Positions 48,129-56,940 are shown, counted from the first letter of the stretch. The stretch is DNA of 64,000 nt from Streptomyces sp. DH12 (GCF_020873895.1 NZ_JAHWGT010000021.1:62001-126000); one strand, 5' to 3'. Notes: generated from the letters alone by a model not told the origin. Program-made: numbers and translations.

Positions 48129-49391
48129 TTGGCGTCGCATCGCAAGCCGCGCAACCGCACCACCGCCCGTCCCGTACGTGCCCACTCGCCCGCCGTCGGG
48201 TTCACGACGGCCGCCCTCGCCTCCGTGACGCTGCTGTCCAGCCAGCCCGCCGCGGCCGCCCCCGCCGTCGGCGCCCCGGGGCCCGGCGGCGGGCCCACCG
48301 TCGACGAGGTGCAGCGCAAGGTCGACGACCTGTACCGGCTGGCCGGGACGGCCCAGCGGTATCCCGCGCACCCCGCCGGGCCGGCCGCGGCCTCACCGCG
48401 GGGCGGGGACGGCGCGGTACGGGAGGGCGGGGTGCGGGAGGGCGCTGCGGGGCGCGCCCGGCTCCTGGACCTCCTCGACGCGCCGGCGCCCGCCCCCGCC
48501 CCCGCGCCGGCTCCGGTACCGGTCCCGATACCGGTACCGGCGTCGGCTCCGGCGGGTGTCGGGGCCGTGGGGGCGGTCGGGGCTCCGGTGCCGGAGGCCC
48601 CGGAGATGACCCGGGCGGCGGTGCTGACCGCGAAGCGGACCGTGCAGGCGAAGCTGGCCGGGGCGCGCGCCCTGGTGGCCCACGCCGCGCGGGCGGGGCA
48701 CCGACCGCCCGGCGCGGCGCCGGCGGGGCGGGCCTGGGAGGGGCCCGGCGGCCCCGCCTGGGAGGGCCGGCCGTGGCGGACGCCCGCCCCGGGGACGCCC
48801 GAAGCCCCGCCGGCCCCGGCGGCCGGGGCCGGCGGCGGGGACCCGGCCGACGGGGCCCGCACGACGGGCACCGGCACATGCGCGGCGGTCGGCACCGGCA
48901 CCGGCACCGGCACCGGCACCGGCACCGGGAGCAGCGTCGGTACGCCGGCTGCGGCGACAGGCGCCGGCACGGACGCGGGCGTCACGGGACGTGGGCCCGG
49001 CGCCGAGGGGGCACCCAGCGTCGCGGACGGGTCCGGGTACGCGGCCGAGGCGGAGAAGGTCCTCGCCTTCGCCCGCGCGCAGCTCGGCAAGCCGTACGTG
49101 TGCGGCGCGAGCGGTCCGTCCTCGTACGACTGCTCCGGGCTGACCCGGGCGGCCTGGAAGGCGGCGGGCGTCGAGCTGCCGCGCACCGCGGCGGAACAGC
49201 TGGCCGCGGGGCGGCCGGTCGCGGCGGAGGACCTGCTCCCGGGCGACCTGGTCCTCCTGGACCGGCGGCCGGGCCACGTCGGGATCTACGCGGGTGACGG
49301 CACGGTCATCCACGCGCCGGGCCCCGGCGCGGGCGTCCGCGCGGAACCGCTCGCCCGCACGGAGGTGACCGGCGCCGCCCGCCCCGCGTGA
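48129..49391 (+). CDS. Secreted NlpC/P60 peptidoglycan hydrolase
   Basis: A 420-residue protein beginning at a TTG, M-A-S-H-R-K-P-R-N-R, the usual opening of this Streptomyces family; AAGGAG lies 10 bases upstream. A signal peptide (V-G-F-T-T-A-A-L-A-S-V-T-L-L) ends near A-A-A-A-P. A long Pro/Ala/Gly/Thr linker contains (P-A)n and (G-T)n runs. The C-terminal NlpC/P60 domain has catalytic Cys in Y-D-C-S-G-L and His in G-H-V-G-I-Y. It lies behind a likely c-di-AMP riboswitch. Confidence 0.88.
   Translation: MASHRKPRNRTTARPVRAHSPAVGFTTAALASVTLLSSQPAAAAPAVGAPGPGGGPTVDEVQRKVDDLYRLAGTAQRYPAHPAGPAAASPRGGDGAVREGGVREGAAGRARLLDLLDAPAPAPAPAPAPVPVPIPVPASAPAGVGAVGAVGAPVPEAPEMTRAAVLTAKRTVQAKLAGARALVAHAARAGHRPPGAAPAGRAWEGPGGPAWEGRPWRTPAPGTPEAPPAPAAGAGGGDPADGARTTGTGTCAAVGTGTGTGTGTGTGSSVGTPAAATGAGTDAGVTGRGPGAEGAPSVADGSGYAAEAEKVLAFARAQLGKPYVCGASGPSSYDCSGLTRAAWKAAGVELPRTAAEQLAAGRPVAAEDLLPGDLVLLDRRPGHVGIYAGDGTVIHAPGPGAGVRAEPLARTEVTGAARPA
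48891..48928 (+). repeat. (GGCACC)n microsatellite in the NlpC/P60 linker
   Basis: About six perfect GGCACC units encode a Gly-Thr run. Unit loss or gain keeps the frame and only changes linker length. A related Pro-Ala/Pro-Val run lies at about 48484-48540. Confidence 0.9.
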
Positions 49392-49500
49392 CGACCGGCG
49401 CGGGCCCTGCGCGTGACGCCGTCGCGGAGCGCCCGCCCCGCACGTCGACCGGCGTGGGGCCGCCGCTCGCCGCGCGCGGGGCGCGGCGGGCGGGCGGCCG

Positions 49501-49854
49501 TCAGGTCCAGAGGGTGGCGATGAAGACGTTGGCCGCCGTCAGGCCGCCGACGGTGGCGAAGGCGCCGGCGCCGACCCGCTCGTCGTCCCGCTTGACGTAG
49601 ACCAGGCCGAGGATCACGACGAGCAGCGCCAGCTTCACGCCGATCTTGACGTTGTCGACGGCGGCGCCCTCGGCCTGGTTCAGTCCGACCAGGGCCATGC
49701 CGGTGACCAGCATGGTCAGGGCGCCGTGCAGCATGGCCGGAACCATGCGGGCCGTACCCGCCCGCATCGCCTTCACCTGGGTCAGGAATCCGCCGAAGAG
49801 CGCGGCGATGCCGAGGATGTGCAGGGCGACGAAGACGTTGATGAGCACGTTCAT
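49501..49854 (-). CDS. Small four-helix membrane protein
   Basis: A 117-residue protein with about four hydrophobic segments (N-V-F-V-A-L-H-I-L-G-I-A-A, then A-L-T-M-L-V-T-G, A-L-L-V-V-I-L-G-L-V, and G-L-T-A-A-N-V-F). The ATG at 49854 is preferred over an earlier in-frame start, because the protein then begins directly with the first helix. No characterised family recognised. Confidence 0.8.
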   Translation of the reverse strand: MNVLINVFVALHILGIAALFGGFLTQVKAMRAGTARMVPAMLHGALTMLVTGMALVGLNQAEGAAVDNVKIGVKLALLVVILGLVYVKRDDERVGAGAFATVGGLTAANVFIATLWT

Positions 49855-50232
49855 GGGGCGGAGCCTAACCGTGGCCATACCATCGCCCGTCGGCCAGGTC
49901 GGCTCGTTCCCGCACACCGGTCACGGCTGATGCGGAACGACATGTTCCGTGGGCCTCCCCGGTCACGCCCCGCACCGGAAACCCTCACCCGCGGCCAATA
50001 GCGGTCAGCCGCCCGCTCCGCCCCGCCGGCCGCGCCTAGCGTCCTCCCCCAGGCACCGGCCCTCCGTCCGGCCGCACCGGCCGCCACGCGCCGGAGCCTC
50101 CCCGCGAGCCGGACGACGGCCGCGGTCGGCCGTGACGCGACCCCGGCGTGACGCGCCCCGACGTGACGCACCCGGTGGCGGAACGGCGGGACGGGACGCG
50201 ACCCGACGTAGTGAAGGGAAGTGAGCGCCCTC
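49855..50232. other. Promoter region of the second NlpC/P60 gene
   Basis: 378 bases holding a TAGCGT -10-like hexamer (50037-50042) and three direct repeats of CGTGACGC at 50131, 50147 and 50162. Unlike the first NlpC/P60 gene I see no ydaO-type riboswitch. Confidence 0.5.
50131..50170 (+). repeat. Three CGTGACGC direct repeats upstream of an NlpC/P60 gene
   Basis: CGTGACGC(G/A) starts at 50131, 50147 and 50162, periods 16 and 15. All lie between the likely promoter and the start codon, in the untranslated leader. Confidence 0.7.
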
Positions 50233-51312
50233 GTGGCAGCCCACCGCAAGCCCAGGCAGCGCCCGCTCGGCGGACGGGCCGGCCGCAGGGCCGCCACCCT
50301 CGCGCTCGCCGGGGCGGCGACCGCCACCGCGTTCGAGGGCGCCGGACACGCCGCCCCCGCCCCCGGGCCCGCCCCCGCGCGGGCCGGGGCGGAGGCCGAC
50401 CGGCTGTACCGCGAGGCGGAGGCCGCCACCGAGCGGTACAACGGCGCGCGGGAGCGGGCCGACGCCGCCCGGGACCGGCTCGCCGCCCTCCAGGACGAGG
50501 CGGCCCGGCACACCGAGCGGCTCAACGCCGCGCGGGACGCCCTCGGCGCGACCGCCGCCGCCCAGTACCGCGGCGGCGGCCTCGGCCCCGCCATGCGGCT
50601 GGCCTTCTCCTCCGATCCCGAGAGGCACCTGCGGGGCGCCGCCCTCGCCGAGCGGATCGGCGACCGGCAGAGCGTCGCCGTCGCGGCGCTGCGCGGTCGG
50701 CTCGTCGCGATCGGCCGGCTGCGCGCCGAGGCCGCGGACCACGCGCGGGAGCTGCGCGTCCGCGAGGCGCAGGCGCAGCGGCACAAGGCCACCGTCCAGA
50801 ACCGGCTCGCCGCCGCCCGGCTGCTGCTGTCCCGCCTCACCGCCGAGCAGCGGGCCGCGTACGAGGCGGCCGCGCACGCCGGCGGCGGGTTCGGGAGCGC
50901 GGGGCGCGCGGCCCGCACCGCCCCGGACCGGCGCCCCGCCGCGGACTCCCTGCGGGCGCCCACGACCCGGGCCGCGCGGGCCGTGGCGTACGCGTACGGC
51001 GCCATCGGCCGGCCCTACCGGTGGGGCGCGACCGGCCCGGCGTCGTACGACTGCTCCGGGCTGACGCAAGCCGCCTGGCGGGCCGCCGGGGTGTCGCTGC
51101 CCCGCACCACGTACTCGCAGATCGACGCGGGGCGGCGCGTCCCGCGCGCCGGGCTGGCCCCCGGCGACCTGGTCTTCTTCCACCCGGGCCTCAGCCACGT
51201 CGGCATCTACATCGGTGACGGGCGGATGATCCACGCGCCGCGCACCGGTTCGACGGTGCGGATCGCGCCCGTCGACTCGATGCCCTGGGCGGGCGCCACC
51301 CGCGTCGGCTGA
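50233..51312 (+). CDS. Secreted NlpC/P60 peptidoglycan hydrolase with coiled coil
   Basis: A 359-residue protein. The GTG at 50233 (A-A-H-R-K-P-R-Q-R-P-L-G) is preferred because GTG at 50221 directly abuts the GAAGGGAA ribosome site. A signal peptide ends near G-H-A-A-P-A-P. A long coiled coil (about 40-220: R-L-Y-R-E-A-E-A-A-T-E-R-Y) precedes the NlpC/P60 domain with Cys in Y-D-C-S-G-L-T and His in S-H-V-G-I-Y. The layout is like RipA/PcsB-type hydrolases, where the coiled coil often mediates activation. Confidence 0.9.
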   Translation: MAAHRKPRQRPLGGRAGRRAATLALAGAATATAFEGAGHAAPAPGPAPARAGAEADRLYREAEAATERYNGARERADAARDRLAALQDEAARHTERLNAARDALGATAAAQYRGGGLGPAMRLAFSSDPERHLRGAALAERIGDRQSVAVAALRGRLVAIGRLRAEAADHARELRVREAQAQRHKATVQNRLAAARLLLSRLTAEQRAAYEAAAHAGGGFGSAGRAARTAPDRRPAADSLRAPTTRAARAVAYAYGAIGRPYRWGATGPASYDCSGLTQAAWRAAGVSLPRTTYSQIDAGRRVPRAGLAPGDLVFFHPGLSHVGIYIGDGRMIHAPRTGSTVRIAPVDSMPWAGATRVG

Positions 51313-51333
51313 GCCCCGGCCCCGCCGCGCGCC

Positions 51334-52458
51334 CTACCGGCGGAGCGCCGCGCCGGCCCCCTCCAGGCGGCTCGTCAGCCAGGTGAAGACCTCCGGGACC
51401 TCCTCCGCCCACGTGGCCGTCCGGTGCCCGCCCACGACGCGGCGCACCTCGACGCGGGTCGGGGGCTGCGCGGCTGCCCGCAGGTCGAGGCCCTGCCGGT
51501 AGCCGTCGGCGCCGTCCCCGGTGTAGAGCAGGGTCAGGCGGGGCGGGGTGGGCGCGGCGCGCAGGAGGTTCAGCGGGTCGTTGGCCTTCCGCAGCCGCTC
51601 GTCCCGGCCGACGATCGAGGCGCGTTCGGCGGCCGGGTCGTTGTAGCCGGACATGCTGATCGCGTACCGGTACCGGTCGGGGTGGGCCAGCGCGACCTTC
51701 GCCGCGCAGTGGCCGCCGGCCGAGAAGCCGGCCGCGGCCCAGCCGTCGGGCGTCTGCACGGCGCGGAAGTTGTCGGTGACCATCTTCCGCACGTCGACGC
51801 TGACCCACGTCTCGGCGTTGACGACGCCGGGCACGTTGGCGCAGCCCGCGTCCGCGTCGCCGAGGAGCTTGGTGCGCGGGGAGACGAGGATGAACGGCGC
51901 GACCCGGCCGTCCCGCATGAGCGGCTCCAGCTGCTCGGTCACGCGCAGCCCGGCGAACCACGACGAGGGGGTGCCGGGGAAGCCGGAGAACAGCTCCACC
52001 ACGGGGAACTGGGCGTTCCGGTAGGCCGGGTCGTCGTACTGCGGCGGCAGCCAGACGTAGACCTCGGCGCTCACGCCGGACACCGGCCCCTCCAGGAGCG
52101 TGGTCCTGAGCCGGCCGTCGGCGGACGCCGGGACGGGCCGGAACGTCTGCCGGGTCTTCGGCAGGTCGGCGATCCTGCGGCCGCCGAGCCCGTCCGGGCC
52201 GAGGTCGGCGGCCGACCGGACGTGGTCCTGCCGGCCGAGGAGGTCGTCCCAGTCGCTGAACAGGGCGTTGGTGTTGTTGACCGCGACGAACACCACGAGC
52301 ATCGCGGTGACCTGCGCGAAGCCGATCATGGCGAGGCGGGCCAGGCCGCGGACCAGGAGCGGTCCGCGCACCCGGCTCCACCACACGAACGGCACCACGA
52401 CCGCCACCACCGCGACGGCGGTCGCGGTCACGAAGAAGGGCGTACCCGTCAGGCTCAT
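51334..52458 (-). CDS. Membrane-anchored esterase-family alpha/beta hydrolase
   Basis: A 374-residue protein. The N-terminus has two hydrophobic segments (about 9-26 and 38-62). The rest is an esterase-D/antigen-85-like hydrolase: nucleophile in G-F-S-A-G-G-H and F-S-G-F-P-G-T-P-S-S-W upstream; the histidine may be in G-G-H-R-T-A-T-W. No good ribosome site is visible at 52458; an in-frame GTG at 52521 is the alternative start. It probably acts outside the membrane on an ester such as an envelope lipid. Confidence 0.85.
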   Translation of the reverse strand: MSLTGTPFFVTATAVAVVAVVVPFVWWSRVRGPLLVRGLARLAMIGFAQVTAMLVVFVAVNNTNALFSDWDDLLGRQDHVRSAADLGPDGLGGRRIADLPKTRQTFRPVPASADGRLRTTLLEGPVSGVSAEVYVWLPPQYDDPAYRNAQFPVVELFSGFPGTPSSWFAGLRVTEQLEPLMRDGRVAPFILVSPRTKLLGDADAGCANVPGVVNAETWVSVDVRKMVTDNFRAVQTPDGWAAAGFSAGGHCAAKVALAHPDRYRYAISMSGYNDPAAERASIVGRDERLRKANDPLNLLRAAPTPPRLTLLYTGDGADGYRQGLDLRAAAQPPTRVEVRRVVGGHRTATWAEEVPEVFTWLTSRLEGAGAALRR

Positions 52459-52633
52459 CACGGTTCGTAGGAGGGCGCCGGGGCCCCGCGGGTTGCCGCG
52501 GGCCTCCGTCGAACGCGCCACAGACGGCCGCGGGGGCCCCGCGGCGGAGGGCCGGGGCGGTGGAGCGGCGGGGCCGCGGAGCGGCGCGGCCGCGGAGCGG
52601 CGCGGCCGCGGGGCCCGCGCCGCGCCGACCGGG

Positions 52634-53383
52634 TCAGACGAGCCTGCGCGCCGTCGCCCACCGGGTGAGTTCGTGCCGGTTGGACAGCTGGAGCTTGCGC
52701 AGCACCGCCGACACGTGCGACTCGACCGTCTTCACCGAGATGAACAGCTGCTTGGCGATCTCCTTGTACGCGTAGCCGCGCGCGATGAGCCGCAGCACCT
52801 CGCGCTCGCGCTGGGTCAGCCGGTCGAGGTCCTCGTCGACCGGCGGCGCGTCCGTCGACGCGAAGGCGTCCAGCACGAAGCCGGCCAGGCGCGGCGAGAA
52901 CACCGCGTCGCCCTCCTGCACGCGGAAGACGGAGTCGACCAGGTCGGCACCGGTGATGGTCTTGGTGACGTAGCCGCGCGCGCCGCCGCGGATCACCCCG
53001 ATGACGTCCTCCGCGGCGTCCGACACCGACAGCGCCAGGAACCGCACCGGGGACTCGGCGGCCGCCATCAGCGGCGCGCAGCGCCGCAGCACCTCGACCC
53101 CGCCGCCGCCCGGCAGGTGCACGTCGAGCAGGACCACCTCGGGGCGGGTCGCGGTGATGACGGCGACCGCCTGGTCGACGTCGGCGGCCTCGCCGACGAC
53201 CTCCACGCCCGTCTCCTCCGTCCGCCCGATCTCGGCCTGGACGCCGGTACGGAACATCCGGTGGTCGTCGACGAGCACCACCCGCACCCGCCGCTCCACC
53301 GGCGCCCCGCCCGGTTCGCCGCCCGGCTGCCCCTCCGTCCGTCCGGCCGCCTGCCCGCCCACCGGTCCGCCCGCTTCCGTCAT
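52634..53383 (-). CDS. LuxR-family response regulator
   Basis: A 249-residue NarL/LuxR-type regulator. Its receiver has the acidic pair in V-D-D-H-R, the phosphoacceptor in L-L-D-V-H-L-P and the lysine in T-K-T-I-T; the output helix-turn-helix has L-T-Q-R-E-R-E-V-L-R-L-I-A-R-G-Y-A-Y-K-E. A 30-residue Gly-rich tail precedes the receiver. The start overlaps the kinase stop (ATGA), making them a cognate pair. Confidence 0.93.
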   Translation of the reverse strand: MTEAGGPVGGQAAGRTEGQPGGEPGGAPVERRVRVVLVDDHRMFRTGVQAEIGRTEETGVEVVGEAADVDQAVAVITATRPEVVLLDVHLPGGGGVEVLRRCAPLMAAAESPVRFLALSVSDAAEDVIGVIRGGARGYVTKTITGADLVDSVFRVQEGDAVFSPRLAGFVLDAFASTDAPPVDEDLDRLTQREREVLRLIARGYAYKEIAKQLFISVKTVESHVSAVLRKLQLSNRHELTRWATARRLV

Positions 53384-54669
53384 CCGTCCGCCTCCTGCGC
53401 CCTGTCCATCTCCAGCTCCACCTCGGTGCCGTCGCCCGGCGCCGACCGCACCCGCGCGGTGCCGCCGTGGCGACGCATCCGCCCGATGATCGACTCCCGT
53501 ACGCCCATGCGGTCCGCGGGGACCGCGTCCGGGTCGAAGCCGGGCCCCCTGTCCCGTACGGAGACGAACACCGTACGGCCGTCGACCTCCGCGTACACCT
53601 GCACGGCGCCGCCCCCGCCACCGTACTTGGCGGCGTTGACCATCGCCTCGCGCGCGGCCTGCATCTGCGCGGCCAGGCCCTCGTCGAGCGGGCAGTCGCC
53701 GACGACGACCACCTCCAGCGGCACGCCGTGCTTGTCCTCCACCTCGGCGGCGGCCCTCCTGACCGCCTCGGCGAGCGTCTCCGGCTCCTCGGCCTCGTCC
53801 TTCCCGGTGCCCTCGGGCCGGTACAGCCAGTTCCGCAACTCCCGCTCCTGGGCCCGGGCGAGGCGCCGGACCTCGGCCGGGTCCTCGGCGTTCCGCTGGA
53901 TCAGGGTGAGCGTGTGCAGCACCGAGTCGTGGACGTGGGCGGCCACCTCGGCCCGCTCCTGCGCGCGGATGCGCATCGTCCGCTCCTCCGACAGGTCCTG
54001 CGACATCCGCACCAGCCAGGGCCCGGCCAGCAGCGCCATCCCCGCCAGCACGGCTATCGCCGCCGTCAGCGCGGTGCCGAGCTGGGCGGCCGAACCGCGC
54101 ACCACCAGGAACACCGCCAGCCCCATGCCGACGAGCGCCACCCCGGCGAGGCCGCGCACCAGCGGGAACAGCCGCCTGCGGCGGCCGGAGTCGGTCGTCC
54201 ACCGGGCCCGGCGGGCGTTGTCCGCCTGCCGCCACACCAGGACGACGCCGACGCCGACGAGCAGGGTCGGCCACACGTACCGGTTGGCCTCGCCGCCCAG
54301 GTCGACCGTGCCGACGAACACGGCCGCCCCGGCCAGCAGGGCGACCAGCGCCACCACCTGCCCCCGGTCCGGCTTGCGGAGCCTGCGCCGCCCGTCGGGG
54401 GCGGTCGCGAACACCGTGCGCGGCTCGGCGGACCGGCCGCCGACCCCGAGGGGCACGGCGATCCAGAACGCGGCGTAGAGCAGGACGCACAGCGGCCCGT
54501 CGGCGAGGAAGAGCCCGAGGAACGTCAGCCGCACCCAGACCACCGGCAGCCCGAGGTGCCCGGCGAGCCCGCGCGCGACCCCGCCGAGCATCCGCCCGTC
54601 GGCGCTCCGGTAGAGCCTGCGCGCGGGCGGGTCCTCGGTCGTCTCGGGCGGACGGGCGGCGACTGGCAT
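53380..54669 (-). CDS. PspC-domain histidine kinase
   Basis: A 429-residue sensor. An N-terminal PspC domain (R-L-Y-R-S-A-D-G-R-M-L-G-G-V-A-R-G-L-A) is followed by about five membrane helices, a HisKA_3 phosphoacceptor in A-A-H-V-H-D-S-V-L-H, and an ATPase domain with N-A-A-K-Y-G-G, D-R-G-P-G-F-D and G-V-R-E-S-I-I-G. PspC-kinases of this type usually respond to envelope stress. It is divergent from another PspC gene across a gap with TCAGGG/CCCTGA repeats. Confidence 0.93.
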   Translation of the reverse strand: MPVAARPPETTEDPPARRLYRSADGRMLGGVARGLAGHLGLPVVWVRLTFLGLFLADGPLCVLLYAAFWIAVPLGVGGRSAEPRTVFATAPDGRRRLRKPDRGQVVALVALLAGAAVFVGTVDLGGEANRYVWPTLLVGVGVVLVWRQADNARRARWTTDSGRRRRLFPLVRGLAGVALVGMGLAVFLVVRGSAAQLGTALTAAIAVLAGMALLAGPWLVRMSQDLSEERTMRIRAQERAEVAAHVHDSVLHTLTLIQRNAEDPAEVRRLARAQERELRNWLYRPEGTGKDEAEEPETLAEAVRRAAAEVEDKHGVPLEVVVVGDCPLDEGLAAQMQAAREAMVNAAKYGGGGGAVQVYAEVDGRTVFVSVRDRGPGFDPDAVPADRMGVRESIIGRMRRHGGTARVRSAPGDGTEVELEMDRAQEADG

Positions 54670-54703
54670 GGTCCGATCGTCACACGCCCCCGCCCCCCAA
54701 ACA

Positions 54704-54770
54704 TCAGGGACGGCCCTGACCCCGACCCTGAGACGCCCCCCGGGCGCGCGGGGTCGGGGGAATATCAGGG
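54704..54770. promoter_or_regulatory. TCAGGG/CCCTGA repeat cluster between two PspC genes
   Basis: A perfect 16-bp palindrome TCAGGG-ACGG-CCCTGA is at 54704-54719. A further CCCTGA is at 54726-54731 and a further TCAGGG at 54765-54770, all between divergent starts at 54669 and 54827. This looks like the operator of the PspC kinase/LuxR regulator system controlling both directions. No -35/-10 assigned. Confidence 0.55.
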
Positions 54771-54826
54771 GTCGGCCAGGGTCGGTACGGGTGCTCTCGC
54801 GGGGGACGGGCGGTCACCATGGTCGT

Positions 54827-56176
54827 ATGACGAGCGCGACGCCCGCCCCTCCGGATGTGCCCGGGGCCCCACCGCACCTCCCGCCGCTGCGCCGTACGCG
54901 GCGGCAGAAGGTGGTCGCCGGGGTGTGCGGGGGGCTCGGCCGGCACGTCGACGTGGACCCGGTGGTGTTCCGCGTGGTGACGGGCGTGCTCGCGGCGGCC
55001 GGCGGCATCGGGTTGATCTTCTACGGCTTCGCCTGGCTGGCCCTGACCGCCGACGGCGAGGACGAGAACGAGGCGCGGCGCCTGATGACGGGGCGCGTCG
55101 GCGGCGCGTCCCTGACCGCCGTGCTGATGGCGCTGGTCGGCTGCGGGCTGTTCCTGTCGATGGTGGGCGGCAACGGCAACGCGATCGGCTTCGCCATCCT
55201 GCTGGCCTGCGCCGCGGGCGGCGCGGCGGTCTGGTCGCAGCGGCGGCGCCACCCCGAGGGGGGCCGGGAGCCCGCGGCGGCGGCGCAGGCGGCGGGCCCC
55301 GAGGCGCCGCCCGAGACGAAGGCCCCGCCGCCGCCGGACGCGCCGTCCTGGTGGCGCGACCCCATCGTGAAGGACGGTTCGACGGGCCCGGTGCCGGTCG
55401 GCTACCTGTGGGGCCCCGTGGACGGCGCGCCGGACGGCGGCCCCCGCCGCCCGCCGACGCGCGCGGCGCGGCGCGGGCGCGTCTCCCTCGGCGGCCCGGT
55501 GTTCGTGCTGGCGCTGGCGGCGGGCGCCGCCGGTACGGCGTCCACGTGGGCCGGCCAGCCGCTCGCCACGGCCCTGCAGACCGGTCTGGCGTGCGCGCTG
55601 GCCGTGTTCGCGCTCGGCCTGGTGCTCAGCGCGTTCGTGGGGCGTACCGGGGCCGGCACGGTCTTCCTGACGGTGGTGACGGCGCTGCTCCTCGCCGGCG
55701 CCTCGGCGCTGCCGCGGCAGATCGGCACGGACTGGACGCGGGTGGAGTGGCGGCCGGCGTCGGTCGCGGACGTACGGCCGCGGTACGCCCTCGGCAGCGG
55801 GGTCGGGACGCTCGACCTGTCCGCGCTGGACGTCCGCGCGGGCCGCACGGTCCGCGTGGCCGCCGAGGTCGGCGCGGGGCGCCTCGCCGTCACGGTGCCG
55901 GCGGACGCGACCGTACGGGTGCGCGCCCGCGCGGACCTCGGCGACGTACGACTCCCGCCGGCCGGACCCCCCACCGGGGGCGCCACGACCGGCGGGGGCG
56001 CGACCGCCGGCGCCCCGACCGACCGGGCCGACGCGAACGACGACATCGACCCCGCGCTGGACCGCGACGTCACCCGGACCCTCCTGCCCCCCGCGGGCGG
56101 CGCGCCGGGCGGGACCCTGGTCCTGGACCTGCGGATCGCGGCCGGACTGGTGGAGGTGACCCGTGCCGCGGGTTGA
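54827..56176 (+). CDS. PspC-domain multi-helix membrane protein
   Basis: A 449-residue protein. A PspC domain (R-R-Q-K-V-V-A-G-V-C-G-G-L-G-R-H-V-D-V-D, about 25-80) is followed by several further hydrophobic segments (near 95-130 and 220-300). The end is a beta-rich extracytoplasmic part resembling LiaF/DUF-type C-termini (L-D-L-S-A-L-D-V-R-A-G-R, V-T-V-P-A-D-A-T-V-R-V). It is probably the partner or target of the divergent kinase. Its end overlaps the next small gene by 14 bases. Confidence 0.88.
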   Translation: MTSATPAPPDVPGAPPHLPPLRRTRRQKVVAGVCGGLGRHVDVDPVVFRVVTGVLAAAGGIGLIFYGFAWLALTADGEDENEARRLMTGRVGGASLTAVLMALVGCGLFLSMVGGNGNAIGFAILLACAAGGAAVWSQRRRHPEGGREPAAAAQAAGPEAPPETKAPPPPDAPSWWRDPIVKDGSTGPVPVGYLWGPVDGAPDGGPRRPPTRAARRGRVSLGGPVFVLALAAGAAGTASTWAGQPLATALQTGLACALAVFALGLVLSAFVGRTGAGTVFLTVVTALLLAGASALPRQIGTDWTRVEWRPASVADVRPRYALGSGVGTLDLSALDVRAGRTVRVAAEVGAGRLAVTVPADATVRVRARADLGDVRLPPAGPPTGGATTGGGATAGAPTDRADANDDIDPALDRDVTRTLLPPAGGAPGGTLVLDLRIAAGLVEVTRAAG

Positions 56177-56426
56177 GTTCCGGCCGGGGCGGCTGGTCGT
56201 CGGCCTCACGGGCCTGGCCGTGGCCGTCGTGTACGGCGGCGGGGCGGCGGGCGCCTGGGACGCCGCCTGGTACGCGGTGGTCCCGCTGCTCTGCGGTGGC
56301 CTGGGGCTCGCCGCGGCGGCCGGCTGGGCCGGCTACCGGCTGCGGCGCCGGCGCGCCGCGAGGGCCGCGTCGACGGAGAGCACCGGCGCCCCGGCGAGCA
56401 CCAGCGGCAGCCACGCCATCAGGTAG
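56163..56426 (+). CDS. Small membrane protein downstream of the PspC gene
   Basis: An 87-residue protein with two hydrophobic segments (L-V-V-G-L-T-G-L-A-V-A-V-V-Y-G and V-P-L-L-C-G-G-L-G-L-A-A-A-A) and a basic tail. GTG starts within the PspC gene end. The last 94 bases run antisense into the doxX-like gene, so the true end may be an overrun. No family recognised. Confidence 0.65.
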   Translation: MPRVEFRPGRLVVGLTGLAVAVVYGGGAAGAWDAAWYAVVPLLCGGLGLAAAAGWAGYRLRRRRAARAASTESTGAPASTSGSHAIR

Positions 56427-56833
56427 GCCAGGTCGTTGCCGTGGTAGTACGGGTCGCTCCGCCAGCTGACCGTCAGCCACAGGCTCAGCGAGACGAGCGC
56501 CCCGCCCGCCGCGGCCACCCGTGCCAGCAGCCCGGCGAGCGTACCGAGCCCGACGGCGACCTCACCGGCGGCGATCGCGTACCCGTACGGGGCGGGGTCG
56601 CGCAGCGCCTGGTCCACCAGCCAGGGCACGGCCGAGGCGTCCCGGACGGACCGCATCAGCTCGCCGACCGACCCGGGGCCGGTCGCGGCGGTGAACCGCG
56701 CGTCGGTGAGCTTGTCGAGGCCCGCGTAGACGAAGGTCACCCCGAGGAAGACCCGCAGCGGCAGCAGCGCGTACCGCGCGAGGGCCTCCCGCCGCGCTCC
56801 CCGGCCCCGCCCGCCGCCCACCGTGTGTGCCAT
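56333..56833 (-). CDS. DoxX family membrane protein
   Basis: A 166-residue four-helix protein of the DoxX family: R-V-F-L-G-V-T-F-V-Y-A-G-L-D-K-L-T-D first helix, G-E-V-A-V-G-L-G-T-L-A-G in the third, and S-D-P-Y-Y-H-G-N-D-L-A-Y in the last loop, all typical. DoxX proteins are linked to quinone or sulfur redox and oxidative stress; the exact role here is open. GAGGGCGGGGAC precedes the ATG. Confidence 0.88.
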   Translation of the reverse strand: MAHTVGGGRGRGARREALARYALLPLRVFLGVTFVYAGLDKLTDARFTAATGPGSVGELMRSVRDASAVPWLVDQALRDPAPYGYAIAAGEVAVGLGTLAGLLARVAAAGGALVSLSLWLTVSWRSDPYYHGNDLAYLMAWLPLVLAGAPVLSVDAALAARRRRSR

Positions 56834-56940
56834 GTCCCCGCCCTCGCTCGTCCGCCGCGCGGCCGCCCTCCGGCCCGCCCCTGGAGTACGGGCGGCGGGG
56901 AGCGCCGGTTCACCGGGCCGGCGGACGGCCCGGGAACGGC

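Noticed and set aside
50221-50223. GTG as start of the second NlpC/P60 gene
   Set aside because: It directly abuts the GAAGGGAA site with no spacer, and the family normally begins at the A-A-H-R-K-P segment starting at 50233.
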